Origin: Bacteroidota bacterium
GTDB taxonomy: Bacteria; Bacteroidota; Bacteroidia; Flavobacteriales; Weeksellaceae
Assembly: GCA_018902795.1 (NCBI GenBank)
Contig: JAHIQD010000002.1
Coordinates: 186,001-250,000, forward strand
Length of the DNA stretch: 64,000 nucleotides
Direction of reading: 5' to 3'
Part shown: in pieces, positions 33,317 through 42,626 of the stretch
Layout of the letters: every line of letters starts with the position of its first letter
Numbering within the stretch: the first letter of the stretch is position 1
Made by a program: the position numbers and the translations under genes
The notes under the pieces: generated by a model
The model's database searches: none
Told to the model about the DNA's origin: nothing
What the model saw: the letters and a program-made list of their open reading frames with translations, nothing else

Positions 33317-34150
33317 ATGAACAAAATACTTAAAATAGGCCTGCTTTGTAGTGGATTCTTTTTTCTCTCTTGCCAGAATGATTCGGTAAAACCTGCCGAA
33401 GATTTTCCAACAGGAAAGAATCGGAAAGAAATAAAAATAAATCCCGAGGTTAAAATGGTTCTCATAACAAGCGGAAAATACCAGCCTTTTTATGGAGCCG
33501 ACAGTGCTTTGGTCGAAGTGAAAGACTTTCTTCTGGATGAAAGACCTGTTACCAACCGCGAATTTTTGGATTTCGTGAAGAAAAATCCGAAATGGAAAAG
33601 AAGCAGTGTAAAAGAAATTTTCGCAGATGAAACTTATCTTAAAAACTGGAAAGATGACGAAACGCTTGCACCAGACATGAATCCTGATGCTCCAGTCACT
33701 TTCGTGTCCTGGTTTGCTGCGAAAGCCTATGCAAAAAGTGCAGGCAAACGCTTACCAACAATGGACGAGTGGGAATTTGTTGCGATGGGGGATGAAGAAT
33801 CAGCAAATGCAAGAAAAAAACCAGCTTATTCCGAACATCTGATCAATCTGTATCAGGTGAAATTCCGTGAAAAAAATCCGGTGAAACAGTCGAAACCCAA
33901 TTTCTGGGGAATTTATAATATGTTTGATTTGGTTTGGGAGTGGACGGAAGATTTCAATTCTATCATGACGACAAGCGATTCGAGAACAGGAGAATATGAT
34001 GACAAAGGACTTTTCTGCGCTTCAGGCGCAACAAGTGCTACCGATGTTCTTAATTATGCCTCATTTATGCGCTACGCCTACCGATCGAGTTTAAAAGCCA
34101 ATTACACCGTTGAAAACCTCGGTTTCAGATGCGCCAAAAATCTTAAATAA
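33317..34150 (+). CDS. Formylglycine-generating-enzyme/SUMF1-like lipoprotein
   Basis: A 277-residue lipoprotein (lipobox FLSC). A SUMF1/FGE-sulfatase domain fold fills residues ~50-275: the KDFLLDERPVTNREFLDFV start, APVTFVSWFAAKAYAKSAGKRLPTMDEWEFVA in the middle, and GFRCAK at the end. Canonical FGE copper cysteines are not obvious, so a sulfatase-activating role is doubtful. It lies between nirK and the SCO gene, so I infer a maturation or partner role for the nitrite reductase. It overlaps neither; the SCO start follows its stop by 1 bp. Confidence 0.85.
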   Translation: MNKILKIGLLCSGFFFLSCQNDSVKPAEDFPTGKNRKEIKINPEVKMVLITSGKYQPFYGADSALVEVKDFLLDERPVTNREFLDFVKKNPKWKRSSVKEIFADETYLKNWKDDETLAPDMNPDAPVTFVSWFAAKAYAKSAGKRLPTMDEWEFVAMGDEESANARKKPAYSEHLINLYQVKFREKNPVKQSKPNFWGIYNMFDLVWEWTEDFNSIMTTSDSRTGEYDDKGLFCASGATSATDVLNYASFMRYAYRSSLKANYTVENLGFRCAKNLK

Positions 34151-34151
34151 A

Positions 34152-34730
34152 ATGAAAAATTTAATCATTCTCTTTTTTTCAGTGCTCATTCTTTTTTCCT
34201 GCAAGGAAAATACGGATCAGGCAGATATTAAGAAAGAAAACGCCCGAACTTCCATCTTTCTGCTCGATTCCAAATGGCAGAATCAGGATGGAAAAGAACT
34301 TCATTTAAAAGATCTGAAAGGCAAAAATTTGGTTGTGGTAATGATTTTCACAAGCTGCCGCACCGCCTGTCCCATTTTGGTAGCCGACATGAAAAAAGTT
34401 CACGCGAAAATCACCAAGGATAAACTTGATGACACTTCACTTGTGCTTATTTCCATCGATCCGACCAATGATACACCGGAGGTTCTGAAAAAATTTGCCG
34501 CCGACCGAAACATGGATGAGGCTCCGTGGATTTTCCTGAGAAGCGATGAAGATGCCACCCGCGAACTTGCCAATGTGCTGGCCATGAAATATAAAAAGAT
34601 CTCTCCTATCGAGTTTTCTCACTCCAATATCATCAGCGTTTTTAACAGAAAAGGGGAACTGGTAAGCCAGGAAGAAGGTTCAGGAATTAATTCAGAAGCA
34701 GTTGCAGAAACTGTGAATCAACTGAATTAA
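34152..34730 (+). CDS. SCO1/SenC family copper chaperone, lipoprotein
   Basis: A 192-residue thioredoxin-fold protein with lipobox FSC near residue 16. The copper-binding CRTACP motif (CxxxCP) is intact, and a conserved His lies in SHSNIISVF. SCO proteins deliver copper to or maintain the copper site of oxidases and of NosZ-type and NirK-type enzymes. Here it is the third gene of the nirK operon, so copper loading of NirK is the natural inference. I use the ATG at 34152, one base after the previous stop; the frame is open from 34110 but overlaps the SUMF1 gene. Confidence 0.92.
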   Translation: MKNLIILFFSVLILFSCKENTDQADIKKENARTSIFLLDSKWQNQDGKELHLKDLKGKNLVVVMIFTSCRTACPILVADMKKVHAKITKDKLDDTSLVLISIDPTNDTPEVLKKFAADRNMDEAPWIFLRSDEDATRELANVLAMKYKKISPIEFSHSNIISVFNRKGELVSQEEGSGINSEAVAETVNQLN

Positions 34731-34762
34731 TCTTCACTTATTTTTTTAATGACTTTAATGCC

Positions 34763-35992
34763 CTACATCCTATAAGGCATTTTCTGTTTCACAAAAAACA
34801 GCAGAAACAAGCCTAACGAAAGGAGTCCTAACCCGACAAAGTAAGAATACATCCCTGAATTTTCAGGAAAATGATCAATCATATAAGCGGTAATCTGAGG
34901 CCCGAAAATTCCGCCCATTCCCCATCCTATAAGCGTTACTCCGTAAATCGAGGCCATCAGTTCCGTGCCGTATTTTTCCTTGATCAATGACGGTATAACT
35001 CCGAAACCGCCTCCGTAGCATAACAGAATCATGCACACACCCGTAGAAAAAACGGTTACATTCTTAGTAATAATCAGTACAGAAAAGACCAGAATCTCGA
35101 TCAGTAGAATGACTTTTAATGTAGTGATCCTCCCTATTTTATCCGAGATGCTTCCCCAAAAGAATCTTCCGATTCCATTAAAAAGGGCACTTACGCCAAT
35201 TAATGTTGCGCCTTTTGCTTCTAAACTTTCTACTTCAGTAATCCCACTTAACTTCAAAAGATCCTGAAGCAAAGGCGACTGAAAAGAAATAAAAATCATT
35301 CCGGCGATGATATTGAAAGTAAAAACCAACCAGACAATGATATAATCGGTTTTCAGAACATGATGTAAAACAGGCAATTTTTGTCCGGCTGTTACAGTTG
35401 AGTCATCAGTCTTTTTAACTTTTAAAAACTGCGCAAAAACTGGAAGTACCAGCAATAAAGTAATTCCCATGAAAAGAAAAACACGTGGCAGATTATTTTC
35501 AAAAAATTCGATAAAAAATGGCGCCAGGACTTTCGACATCACCAATGCACCCAGTCCGAATCCCATCACCACCATTCCCGTTACCAATCCGGGTTTGTCG
35601 GGGAAGTAACGCAGAACCACGGCGACCGGAGTTACATAAGCCAGTCCCAGACCGATTCCGCCCACAATTCCGAAACCAAAATACAGCAAAAAAAGCGAAC
35701 CTGAACTCAGGGCAAAAGACGAAATGATATAACCCAAAGCGTAGAGAATAACACCAGTTACTGCCAGTTTTCTAGCGCCGAATTTCTCAATTTTAGATCC
35801 GCACCACGAGGCAGTAATTCCCAACATTAATATTGACAAACAGAAAGTCCAGGCTGTTTCTGAATTGCTCCAGCCGTAGGTTTCTGAAATTGGTTTCTGA
35901 AAAAAACTCCATGCGTAAACGGTTCCCAAACCGAGGTGAGTCAGCGTTCCCATGACGGCAATGAGCCACCGTTGATCAGTTGTTACTTCCAC
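34763..35992 (-). CDS. MFS transporter, oxalate/formate antiporter (OFA) type
   Basis: A 409-residue inner-membrane transporter with 12 hydrophobic segments. The GTLTHLGLGTVYAWSFFQKPISETYGWS start and the GGIGLGLAYVTPVAVVLRYFPDKPGLVTGM region are characteristic of the OFA/monocarboxylate family. The FGARK loop between TM2 and TM3 is MFS-like. Substrate is probably a small carboxylate (formate, lactate, oxalate or pyruvate), but is not fixed. It faces the nirK operon across a 32-bp gap, convergent, with no clear terminator seen. Confidence 0.9.
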   Translation of the reverse strand: MEVTTDQRWLIAVMGTLTHLGLGTVYAWSFFQKPISETYGWSNSETAWTFCLSILMLGITASWCGSKIEKFGARKLAVTGVILYALGYIISSFALSSGSLFLLYFGFGIVGGIGLGLAYVTPVAVVLRYFPDKPGLVTGMVVMGFGLGALVMSKVLAPFFIEFFENNLPRVFLFMGITLLLVLPVFAQFLKVKKTDDSTVTAGQKLPVLHHVLKTDYIIVWLVFTFNIIAGMIFISFQSPLLQDLLKLSGITEVESLEAKGATLIGVSALFNGIGRFFWGSISDKIGRITTLKVILLIEILVFSVLIITKNVTVFSTGVCMILLCYGGGFGVIPSLIKEKYGTELMASIYGVTLIGWGMGGIFGPQITAYMIDHFPENSGMYSYFVGLGLLSLGLFLLFFVKQKMPYRM

Positions 35993-36079
35993 TTTTCTAA
36001 AAAATCTTAACGATAAAGATAAGAAGTAGTGGATATCCCCGAAGTATTTTTAGAAATGATATAATACAGATTTATGCAT

Positions 36080-37177
36080 TTAACCGGGAGAACTGTCGGA
36101 ATTTCCTTTTCCTAAATTTTCTTTAAAATCATCAATCCGCCAATCGGTACCGGCATTTCCTTTTTCGATTTTTTCTTTGGAATAAAGCCGGAAATCGTTT
36201 TCGGTTTTATCCAAAAGATAATCATAAGGACCAACGGAAGAAATAAGTTTTACCAAAACCGGCGAAATTTCAAGACAGATAAAAAGTCCCATAATGAAAG
36301 CAGCTGCAAGTCCTATAATGGCGGAACTTTTCCCCAATTCGTCCAAAGCCTGCAGCCTTGCCGCAAACCCATTGAATTTATCTTCAAAGGTCTCGGTTTT
36401 ATTTCTTTCGGTTTCGATGTTGGTGTATACTTTTGAAATTTCTTTGTCCAAATATTCCAGACGCGGTGCAATCTGTTTCTGATAATTTTCCAAATCCTGC
36501 CGGCGTTGCTCTTTCAGTTCAGATTTCCGTTTTGCATTGGAACCGAAACCTACTTTTCCGCTCGTTAAACCACTCTGTTTTCCTAAAATTTCTTTCTCCA
36601 GTTCCACTGCTGCGGAGTCGTAAGATTTTTGATAATCTGCAATTTTTGAGGAAATCTGTTTCTTTTCAGTTTCAAATGGTCCGGATTGCTGCATGATCCT
36701 TCCGTTCATTTCTGCCTGCAGCTGCGTTTTATTTCTCTGGATAATCGTGTTCAGCTGTTTATTGACTTCCTTTTCAAAAATTTTCAGTTCTAAAGGTTTA
36801 GAAATAATAATTCCTAAAAAAGTAGCTAAAATTAATCTCGGAATTGCCATTAAAATCTGATTCCACCAGGTTCCTGTTTTTTTAATGGAAGAGACGATAT
36901 ACCGGTCCAGGTTAAAAATCATCAGACCCCAAAGAATTCCAAAACCGGACGCTGTCCAAATATCATCGAACACTGTAAACATGGCGTAACCCGCTGAAAG
37001 TGTTGCAAAAACTGCGGTAAAAAGAACAATTCCGCCAATGCCTGCAAATTTGTTCCATTCGCTGGGCGTTTTCTTTAAGATATGAATATTTCCACCTGAA
37101 CAGATGAGCAGAAACTTTTGAAACCAGTTCATTTTATGGTTAACAGGATTGATATGCTGTAATTTATTCTTAATCAT
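36080..37177 (-). CDS. DUF4407 membrane protein with long coiled-coil
   Basis: A 365-residue protein. Four hydrophobic segments: about 47-68, 75-95, 107-127 and one near the C-terminus (IIGLAAAFIMGLFICLEISPVLVKLIS). Between the third and fourth, residues ~130-290, there is a long Lys/Glu/Gln-rich predicted coiled coil (EVNKQLNTIIQRNKTQLQAEM onward). This is the DUF4407 plan. A start at 37132 (MNWFQK) is also plausible and closer to the usual family start. Biological role unknown. It follows ruvC on the same strand after a 223-bp gap. Confidence 0.85.
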   Translation of the reverse strand: MIKNKLQHINPVNHKMNWFQKFLLICSGGNIHILKKTPSEWNKFAGIGGIVLFTAVFATLSAGYAMFTVFDDIWTASGFGILWGLMIFNLDRYIVSSIKKTGTWWNQILMAIPRLILATFLGIIISKPLELKIFEKEVNKQLNTIIQRNKTQLQAEMNGRIMQQSGPFETEKKQISSKIADYQKSYDSAAVELEKEILGKQSGLTSGKVGFGSNAKRKSELKEQRRQDLENYQKQIAPRLEYLDKEISKVYTNIETERNKTETFEDKFNGFAARLQALDELGKSSAIIGLAAAFIMGLFICLEISPVLVKLISSVGPYDYLLDKTENDFRLYSKEKIEKGNAGTDWRIDDFKENLGKGNSDSSPG

Positions 37178-37400
37178 TTTAATTTTTTTAAATGCTGTAA
37201 AAACTTAAATAATTTGTCTTTAAAAACGTAACAATGTTACAAATAGTATTAGGTTTAGCCAAGTAAAACAATTGTATAATTTCTGTAAAAGTATTTTACA
37301 AATAATTCTATTGAAAATCAGAACATAATAGATTAAAGTAAAGATTTGAACATTCCCTTGACCGAAGAAAAAAATGACGTCAGATCAATTTTTTTTAGCT

Positions 37401-37955
37401 TTACTTCAAGCGGTCAGGATTCTGCTTGAGAAAACTGTCCCATCCTGAGTAGCTTTTATCAGAAACCACATTCCCGGAATTAAAATGATGACAAACCGCC
37501 ACTGCCAAGCCATCGGAAGCATCAAGATACTTTGTGGGAAATTCTTTCAGTTTCAACAGATTCTTTAGCATTCCTGCTACCTGTTCTTTACTGGCATTTC
37601 CGTTTCCGGTGATGGCCATTTTAATTTTTTTCGGAGAATATTCAACAATTGGAATACTGCGGTGGAGCGCCGCTGCCATCGCCACGCCCTGTGCTCTTCC
37701 GAGCTTCAGCATACTCTGCACGTTTTTACCAAAAAACGGAGCTTCCAGAGCTACCTCATCCGGATGATATTCATCAATTAAGGCTAAAGTTTTGTCAAAA
37801 ATAATTTTGAGCTTGGTCTCGTGATTGGGATATTTTTTAAGAATAAGTTCATGGATGGAAACCAGCTCCATCGCATTTCCCTTTGCGGAAATAATCCCGA
37901 AACCCATGATAGAGGTTCCGGGATCGATTCCCATGATAATTTTTTCGGCTTGCAC
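37401..37955 (-). CDS. ruvC: Crossover junction endodeoxyribonuclease RuvC
   Basis: The 184-residue Holliday-junction resolvase. Catalytic acidic residues: Asp10 in MGIDPGTSIMGFG, the acidic residue in EVALEAPFFGKN, and the acidic pair in DASDGLAVAVCHH. The start at 37955 is a GTG; starting at the ATG 21 bp further in (37934) would remove most of the first beta strand. A CAAAAATA (minus strand TATTTTTG) element lies only 5-12 bp before the GTG, so the mRNA may be almost leaderless. Family length (170-190) fits. Confidence 0.95.
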   Translation of the reverse strand: MQAEKIIMGIDPGTSIMGFGIISAKGNAMELVSIHELILKKYPNHETKLKIIFDKTLALIDEYHPDEVALEAPFFGKNVQSMLKLGRAQGVAMAAALHRSIPIVEYSPKKIKMAITGNGNASKEQVAGMLKNLLKLKEFPTKYLDASDGLAVAVCHHFNSGNVVSDKSYSGWDSFLKQNPDRLK

Positions 37956-37959
37956 GGTA

Positions 37960-37967
37960 CAAAAATA
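37960..37967 (-). promoter_or_regulatory. Putative -7 element for ruvC
   Basis: The minus strand reads TATTTTTG, matching TAnnTTTG, immediately upstream of the GTG start. Confidence 0.45.
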
Positions 37968-38020
37968 ACGGTTTCCTGCAAATTAATCAGAGAATGTAAA
38001 TTATTTTACCAAAATAATGC

Positions 38021-38028
38021 TAAATTTG
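38021..38028 (+). promoter_or_regulatory. Putative -7 element for the M16 peptidase gene
   Basis: TAAATTTG matches TAnnTTTG, 153 bp upstream of the ATG, giving a long leader of about 145 nt with no clear structure seen. Confidence 0.45.
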
Positions 38029-38180
38029 TTTTAATCACCATTAACTTATTGGCATTTAAGCTGTTTCATTATTTAAATATAAATTTCACACCACTCTATT
38101 GCGTAAACCTTTCTCCTGAATACTTTCTTTAAACAACAATAACTTTTTACATCATAACTATTAACCAATTCAATATAAAC

Positions 38181-40913
38181 ATGAAAAAATTATTATTAAG
38201 TTTAGGTCTGATGACAGCACTGTCTGTCGCGAATTCGGCTTTCGCACAAAAGACAGAGTCGCCGAAATTCATTTCCAACATTGAAGGAACTAAAGAATAT
38301 TCCTTGAACAACGGAATGAAAATCTTACTGTTACCCGATCCTTCCCAAAGTAACATGGTTGTCAACATTATTTATAACGTAGGTTCCAAAGACGAAGGTT
38401 ACGGCGAAAAAGGAATGGCGCATTTGCTGGAACACATGCTTTTTAAAAGCACCAAAAATTTAGGAGACATTAAGAAACAGCTTTCCGATAAAGGCGGTGC
38501 TGCTAACGGAACAACCTGGTACGACCGAACCAATTACTACGAAATTTTCCCTTCAAATGATGAAAATCTCAAATGGGCACTTATGATGGAAGCAGACCGG
38601 ATGATTAACGCAACGATTTTGCAGAGCGATCTTGACAAAGAATTTTCTGTCGTAAGAAATGAATTTGAAATCGGTGAAAATGATCCGACGGGAGTTTTGA
38701 TGGAGAAAGTGTTTTCCACCGCTTATTTATGGCATAACTACGGGAACAGCACCATCGGCAGCAAAGAAGATATCGAAAGAGTAAAGGCTCCTGCTTTGAG
38801 AAAATTCTATGAAAAGTATTATCAGCCTGATAATGCAACGCTTGTCATTGCGGGAAAATTCGATGAAGCCAATGCCTTGAAATATGCTTCAGAATATTTT
38901 GCACCGCTTCCGAAACCAACCCGTGAACTGGGTGGGACCTACACGGTAGAACCTGCTCAGGATGGCGAAAAATTCATTGAGGTGAAAAGATCGGGAGACA
39001 GCAAAATTGTGTCAGCAGCTTATCACACTGCAGCCTACGCGGATAAAGATTATGCGGCATTAGATGCTTTAACTGAAGTTTTAACTGCAAATCCTTCAGG
39101 GTATCTGTACAAAAGTTTAGTGGAAACCCAAAAAGTTTCCAGTTTATGGGCATTCTCGCCAACGGTTCGTGATGCGGGTGTGCTCTATTTCCATTTTGAT
39201 GTTCCGAAAGACAAAGATCTTGAAACCACTAAAAATCTGGTTAGAGCCGAACTCGACAAAATTGCATCCACCTCTTATACCGCGCAGGATTTGGCAAGAG
39301 CGAAAACCAAACTCTTAAAACAAATTGAAAACACGAAAAACAACACCATCAATAAAGCCATCGGTTATACAGAAATTGTAGGAGCCGGCGGTTATAAACT
39401 GGCATTTCTTTACCGCGATAATGTTGAAAATCTTACGTTGGCTGACCTCAACAGAGTGGCTCAGAAATATTTTAAAAGCAACAACAGAACGGTAGGTATT
39501 TTCAATCCTTCAAAAGATGAACAGCGGGTGAAACCATCAGAATTCAGCCCTGCTCAAATTGCAAGTTTAACGAAAGATTACAAAGGAAAAGCACTGGAAA
39601 AAGAAGCTGCACCTTTCGAAGCCAGTATTGCTAATCTGAAGAAAAATTTAAAAGAAGGCGTTCTTTCCAACGGAATGAAATATGCTTTGGTGAGCAAAGA
39701 ACTGAAGGGTGATAAAATCACCGCCAACTTTAAACTGCTCATCGGCAATGAAAGCGACTTAGCCGGAAAAGCATCCATCGCTTCCTTAACTGCCGGTTTA
39801 CTGAATGCCGGAACAAAAACCAAAACAAAAGAACAGATTCAGGACCGTTTGGATCAGCTGAATTCTTCATTGAATTTCCGAACTTCGGGACAGAATTTCA
39901 TGATCAATGTCAATACGTATAAAAATAACTTCCCCGAAGTGATGGATATTTTGCAGGATATTTTAGCCAATGCCACTTTCCCGCAAAACGAAATCACGAA
40001 AATGATCGCGGAAACCAACACTTATCTGGAAGGTCAGCAAAAAGATCCGCAGGCCATTGCAAACAATGAACTTCAGCGTTTGGCGAATCCTTATCCGAAA
40101 GAAAGCGTTTTCTATACCGCAACTTTACAGGAAGAAATTGATAACAATAAAAAGGTAACCCGCGACCAGATTTTGGCTTTCTATCAGAATATGATGGGCG
40201 CAAATAACGGCTTGGGAACAGTCTTAGGAAATATCGATGAAAAAACTGCAATAAATTCTCTGGAGAAAACTTTCGGGAAATTCACAGCAAAATCGAAATA
40301 CACCGAAGTAAAACCTACTTATTTTGAAACAAAAAAAACGGATAAAAACTTCATTACTCCTGATAAAGAAAATGCGGTAGCTTTTGGAACGGGCAAATTC
40401 AAAATGGATCAAAAAAGCTCTGATTATGCAGCTTTGGTACTGGCCAATGAAATCCTCGGAAGCGGCGGTTTTCTTTCTGCAAGACTTCCGATGAGGCTGC
40501 GCGAAAAAGAAGGAATCAGCTACGGCGTTGGTTCTTACCTCAGCATCCCTGTTACCAATGATGTAGCTTCATGGAATTATTACGCTTTCTTAAATCCAAC
40601 TAAAAGAGATGCAGTGGAAGCCGCCTGGAAAGAAGAGGTTGCCAAAGCTTTGAAAGACGGTTTCACCGCGGAAGAATTAGTTTCCAACACGAAAAGTTAC
40701 GCCAACATTCAACAGACAAGTTTAGGAATGGATAATACTTTGATCAGTTTGGTGAACAAAAAGCTTCAGTATGGCGTTTCACTGGATGAATATGATGCTT
40801 TAAATGCGAAAATTCAGGCACTGAAATTAGATGAAGTAAATGCAGCGCTTAAAAAATATGTGAGTTTAGATAAAGTAACTTCTGTGTATGCAGGAGATTT
40901 CAACAAGAAATAA
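38181..40913 (+). CDS. M16 family zinc metallopeptidase, double-domain
   Basis: A 910-residue periplasmic or outer-membrane-facing peptidase with a signal peptide (1-22, ending AFA). The inverted zinc motif HxxEH is intact at His81-Glu84-His85 (HLLEHMLFKS), with the third ligand in a downstream FSVVRNEFE segment. A second M16-like half from ~residue 495 (EGVLSNGMKYALVS) lacks that motif, as usual for these tandem-domain insulinase/pitrilysin relatives. It probably degrades peptides in the periplasm. It ends before the terminator at 40932. Confidence 0.93.
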   Translation: MKKLLLSLGLMTALSVANSAFAQKTESPKFISNIEGTKEYSLNNGMKILLLPDPSQSNMVVNIIYNVGSKDEGYGEKGMAHLLEHMLFKSTKNLGDIKKQLSDKGGAANGTTWYDRTNYYEIFPSNDENLKWALMMEADRMINATILQSDLDKEFSVVRNEFEIGENDPTGVLMEKVFSTAYLWHNYGNSTIGSKEDIERVKAPALRKFYEKYYQPDNATLVIAGKFDEANALKYASEYFAPLPKPTRELGGTYTVEPAQDGEKFIEVKRSGDSKIVSAAYHTAAYADKDYAALDALTEVLTANPSGYLYKSLVETQKVSSLWAFSPTVRDAGVLYFHFDVPKDKDLETTKNLVRAELDKIASTSYTAQDLARAKTKLLKQIENTKNNTINKAIGYTEIVGAGGYKLAFLYRDNVENLTLADLNRVAQKYFKSNNRTVGIFNPSKDEQRVKPSEFSPAQIASLTKDYKGKALEKEAAPFEASIANLKKNLKEGVLSNGMKYALVSKELKGDKITANFKLLIGNESDLAGKASIASLTAGLLNAGTKTKTKEQIQDRLDQLNSSLNFRTSGQNFMINVNTYKNNFPEVMDILQDILANATFPQNEITKMIAETNTYLEGQQKDPQAIANNELQRLANPYPKESVFYTATLQEEIDNNKKVTRDQILAFYQNMMGANNGLGTVLGNIDEKTAINSLEKTFGKFTAKSKYTEVKPTYFETKKTDKNFITPDKENAVAFGTGKFKMDQKSSDYAALVLANEILGSGGFLSARLPMRLREKEGISYGVGSYLSIPVTNDVASWNYYAFLNPTKRDAVEAAWKEEVAKALKDGFTAEELVSNTKSYANIQQTSLGMDNTLISLVNKKLQYGVSLDEYDALNAKIQALKLDEVNAALKKYVSLDKVTSVYAGDFNKK

Positions 40914-40931
40914 AACAACAACAGAATAAAG

Positions 40932-40963
40932 AAGCCGGAACTTGATTGCTCCGGCTTTTTTTT
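40932..40963 (+). terminator. Terminator after the M16 peptidase
   Basis: Stem AAGCCGGA / TCCGGCTT with a 10-nt loop, then eight or more T residues. Confidence 0.88.
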
Positions 40964-40969
40964 ATGGAA

Positions 40970-41563
40970 TTAAAATCTTTCATTATCAAAATAATAGCCT
41001 AACCCAATCTGCAGAAAATTATTTTTCATCACAGCTCCGGGAATAGTTTTCGCAATATTGCTCGTTCCGATATTATATTTCACTTCTGCCGCAAAACCTT
41101 TTTTAAATTTATACTCCGTACCGAAAGAAAAAGAACTGTTCCCATTGTGCAAGTCTTCAAAATCAACATCCTTTCCGTTTTCTTTACCTAAAGCATTGGT
41201 CACGAATCCAAAATTGTAAGCACCAACAAGGGCAAATCTTTCCACAGGATAAATTTTAAGGCCTACCGGAAAATAAACCGTGGTAAGATGCAGACGGCTT
41301 CTTTCGCCATTTTCCATCATTAAATTTTCGCCCCCGAGACCGGCCATTCCCAACTCTGCAAATACAGAAAGATTTTTATGAGCATGATATTCGAGAGGAA
41401 CAGTTATGTACACACTGTTTTTAGCATCTACCGGCTGTTTTTGTCCATCCACCGTAAAATCTAAAGTTGAATTTACATACCCGATTTTTATTCCCGCTTC
41501 AAACTTCTGTGCATTAAAAACTGAAGCTGATAATACAGCAGCCATAAGTAAAATTTTATTCAT
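40970..41563 (-). CDS. Outer membrane beta-barrel protein
   Basis: A ~197-residue protein with a signal peptide (MNKILLMAAVLSASVFNA) followed by alternating-hydrophobicity strands ending in an aromatic C-terminus (FLQIGLGYYFDNERF), the pattern of a small 8-stranded porin/opacity-type barrel. I use the ATG at 41563 since it opens the signal peptide; the frame extends to 41584. No specific function is visible; names such as porin family or outer membrane protein beta-barrel domain apply. Confidence 0.82.
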   Translation of the reverse strand: MNKILLMAAVLSASVFNAQKFEAGIKIGYVNSTLDFTVDGQKQPVDAKNSVYITVPLEYHAHKNLSVFAELGMAGLGGENLMMENGERSRLHLTTVYFPVGLKIYPVERFALVGAYNFGFVTNALGKENGKDVDFEDLHNGNSSFSFGTEYKFKKGFAAEVKYNIGTSNIAKTIPGAVMKNNFLQIGLGYYFDNERF

Positions 41564-41694
41564 ATATTTTATTTTTTGCGGCAAAAATAGAATTATTTTT
41601 CAAGAAAAAAAGACAATCCGCAATGTCTCAGCTTTTTTGTAATTTTAAATTCACGGATTTAATTCCTGTGGAATTTTTATAAACCTTCTTTCAT

Positions 41695-42624
41695 ATGAAC
41701 CGTAAAGAATTTCTCGCCACCACATTTACCGCAGGTTTAGGTCTGGTTTTTGTGCCAGGTTTGCTGAGCTGTACCTCATCTGTTTCTAACAGAACTGTTT
41801 TTGATCCTTTAATTTTAAATGCAGGAAATCTCTCCAAAGTCCGTGAAAATGTCAGCAGATACACGAACAAAAGCGGAACCGTAGGAATTTTTGAAACGAA
41901 AGACGGTTTCATTATCATCGATTCTCAGTTTCCCGATTCCGTTCAGCCTGTTTTAGACGGAATTTCTGTTAAAGGGAAACCTGTACTTTATCTCTGTAAC
42001 ACGCATCATCACGGTGATCATACTTCCGGAAACATCGCTTTTAAAGATCCGGAGACCAAAATTCTTGCTCACAACCGAGTTCCCGAACTTCAGAGGAAGG
42101 CTGCGGAAAAAAGCAACAAACTCGGCGAACAGCGATATGCTACATTGCTCTTCGAAAAGGAATATAAAATGGATCTGGGAAATGAAAAAGTAACCGGTTA
42201 TCATTTCGGGAACGGACATACTTTTGGCGACGTGATGTATCATTTTGAAAAAGACAATGTGGTTCACATGGGAGATTTGATGTTCAATAACATGATTCCC
42301 GTTTACCGTACTGCCGACGGTTCAGATTCCAGAAACTGGATTAAAGTCCTGGAAAAAGCGCAAAAAACCTTTGATGATGATACGGTTTTTATTTTCGGTC
42401 ACGCCAACAAACCGGAACTCACGACAGGAAACAAATCCAATTTAAAAGAAATGGCAGATTTTCTGGAAGCTTCGAATGAGTTTGTTCTAAAAGCGATTAC
42501 TGAGGGTAAAACAACCGAACTGCTGTTAAAAGAACATGCTTTTATTCCGGGATTTGCCAACAGAACTACGCCGGAACGTTTTGCAGGATTTTTGGATGAG
42601 CTGAGAAAAACTTTAGGCGGTTAA
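41695..42624 (+). CDS. Exported MBL-fold metallo-hydrolase
   Basis: A 309-residue protein with an N-terminal export signal (MNRKEFLATTFTAGLG, with LLSC as a possible lipobox). The zinc motif HHHGDH (residues ~103-108) is intact, with a second His in YHFGNGHTFGD and another near the end (FGHANKP). It is a periplasmic relative of class B beta-lactamase-like hydrolases. Beta-lactam hydrolysis cannot be claimed: the neighbouring serine hydrolase is merely convergent. Substrate unknown. Confidence 0.87.
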   Translation: MNRKEFLATTFTAGLGLVFVPGLLSCTSSVSNRTVFDPLILNAGNLSKVRENVSRYTNKSGTVGIFETKDGFIIIDSQFPDSVQPVLDGISVKGKPVLYLCNTHHHGDHTSGNIAFKDPETKILAHNRVPELQRKAAEKSNKLGEQRYATLLFEKEYKMDLGNEKVTGYHFGNGHTFGDVMYHFEKDNVVHMGDLMFNNMIPVYRTADGSDSRNWIKVLEKAQKTFDDDTVFIFGHANKPELTTGNKSNLKEMADFLEASNEFVLKAITEGKTTELLLKEHAFIPGFANRTTPERFAGFLDELRKTLGG

Positions 42625-42626
42625 AC

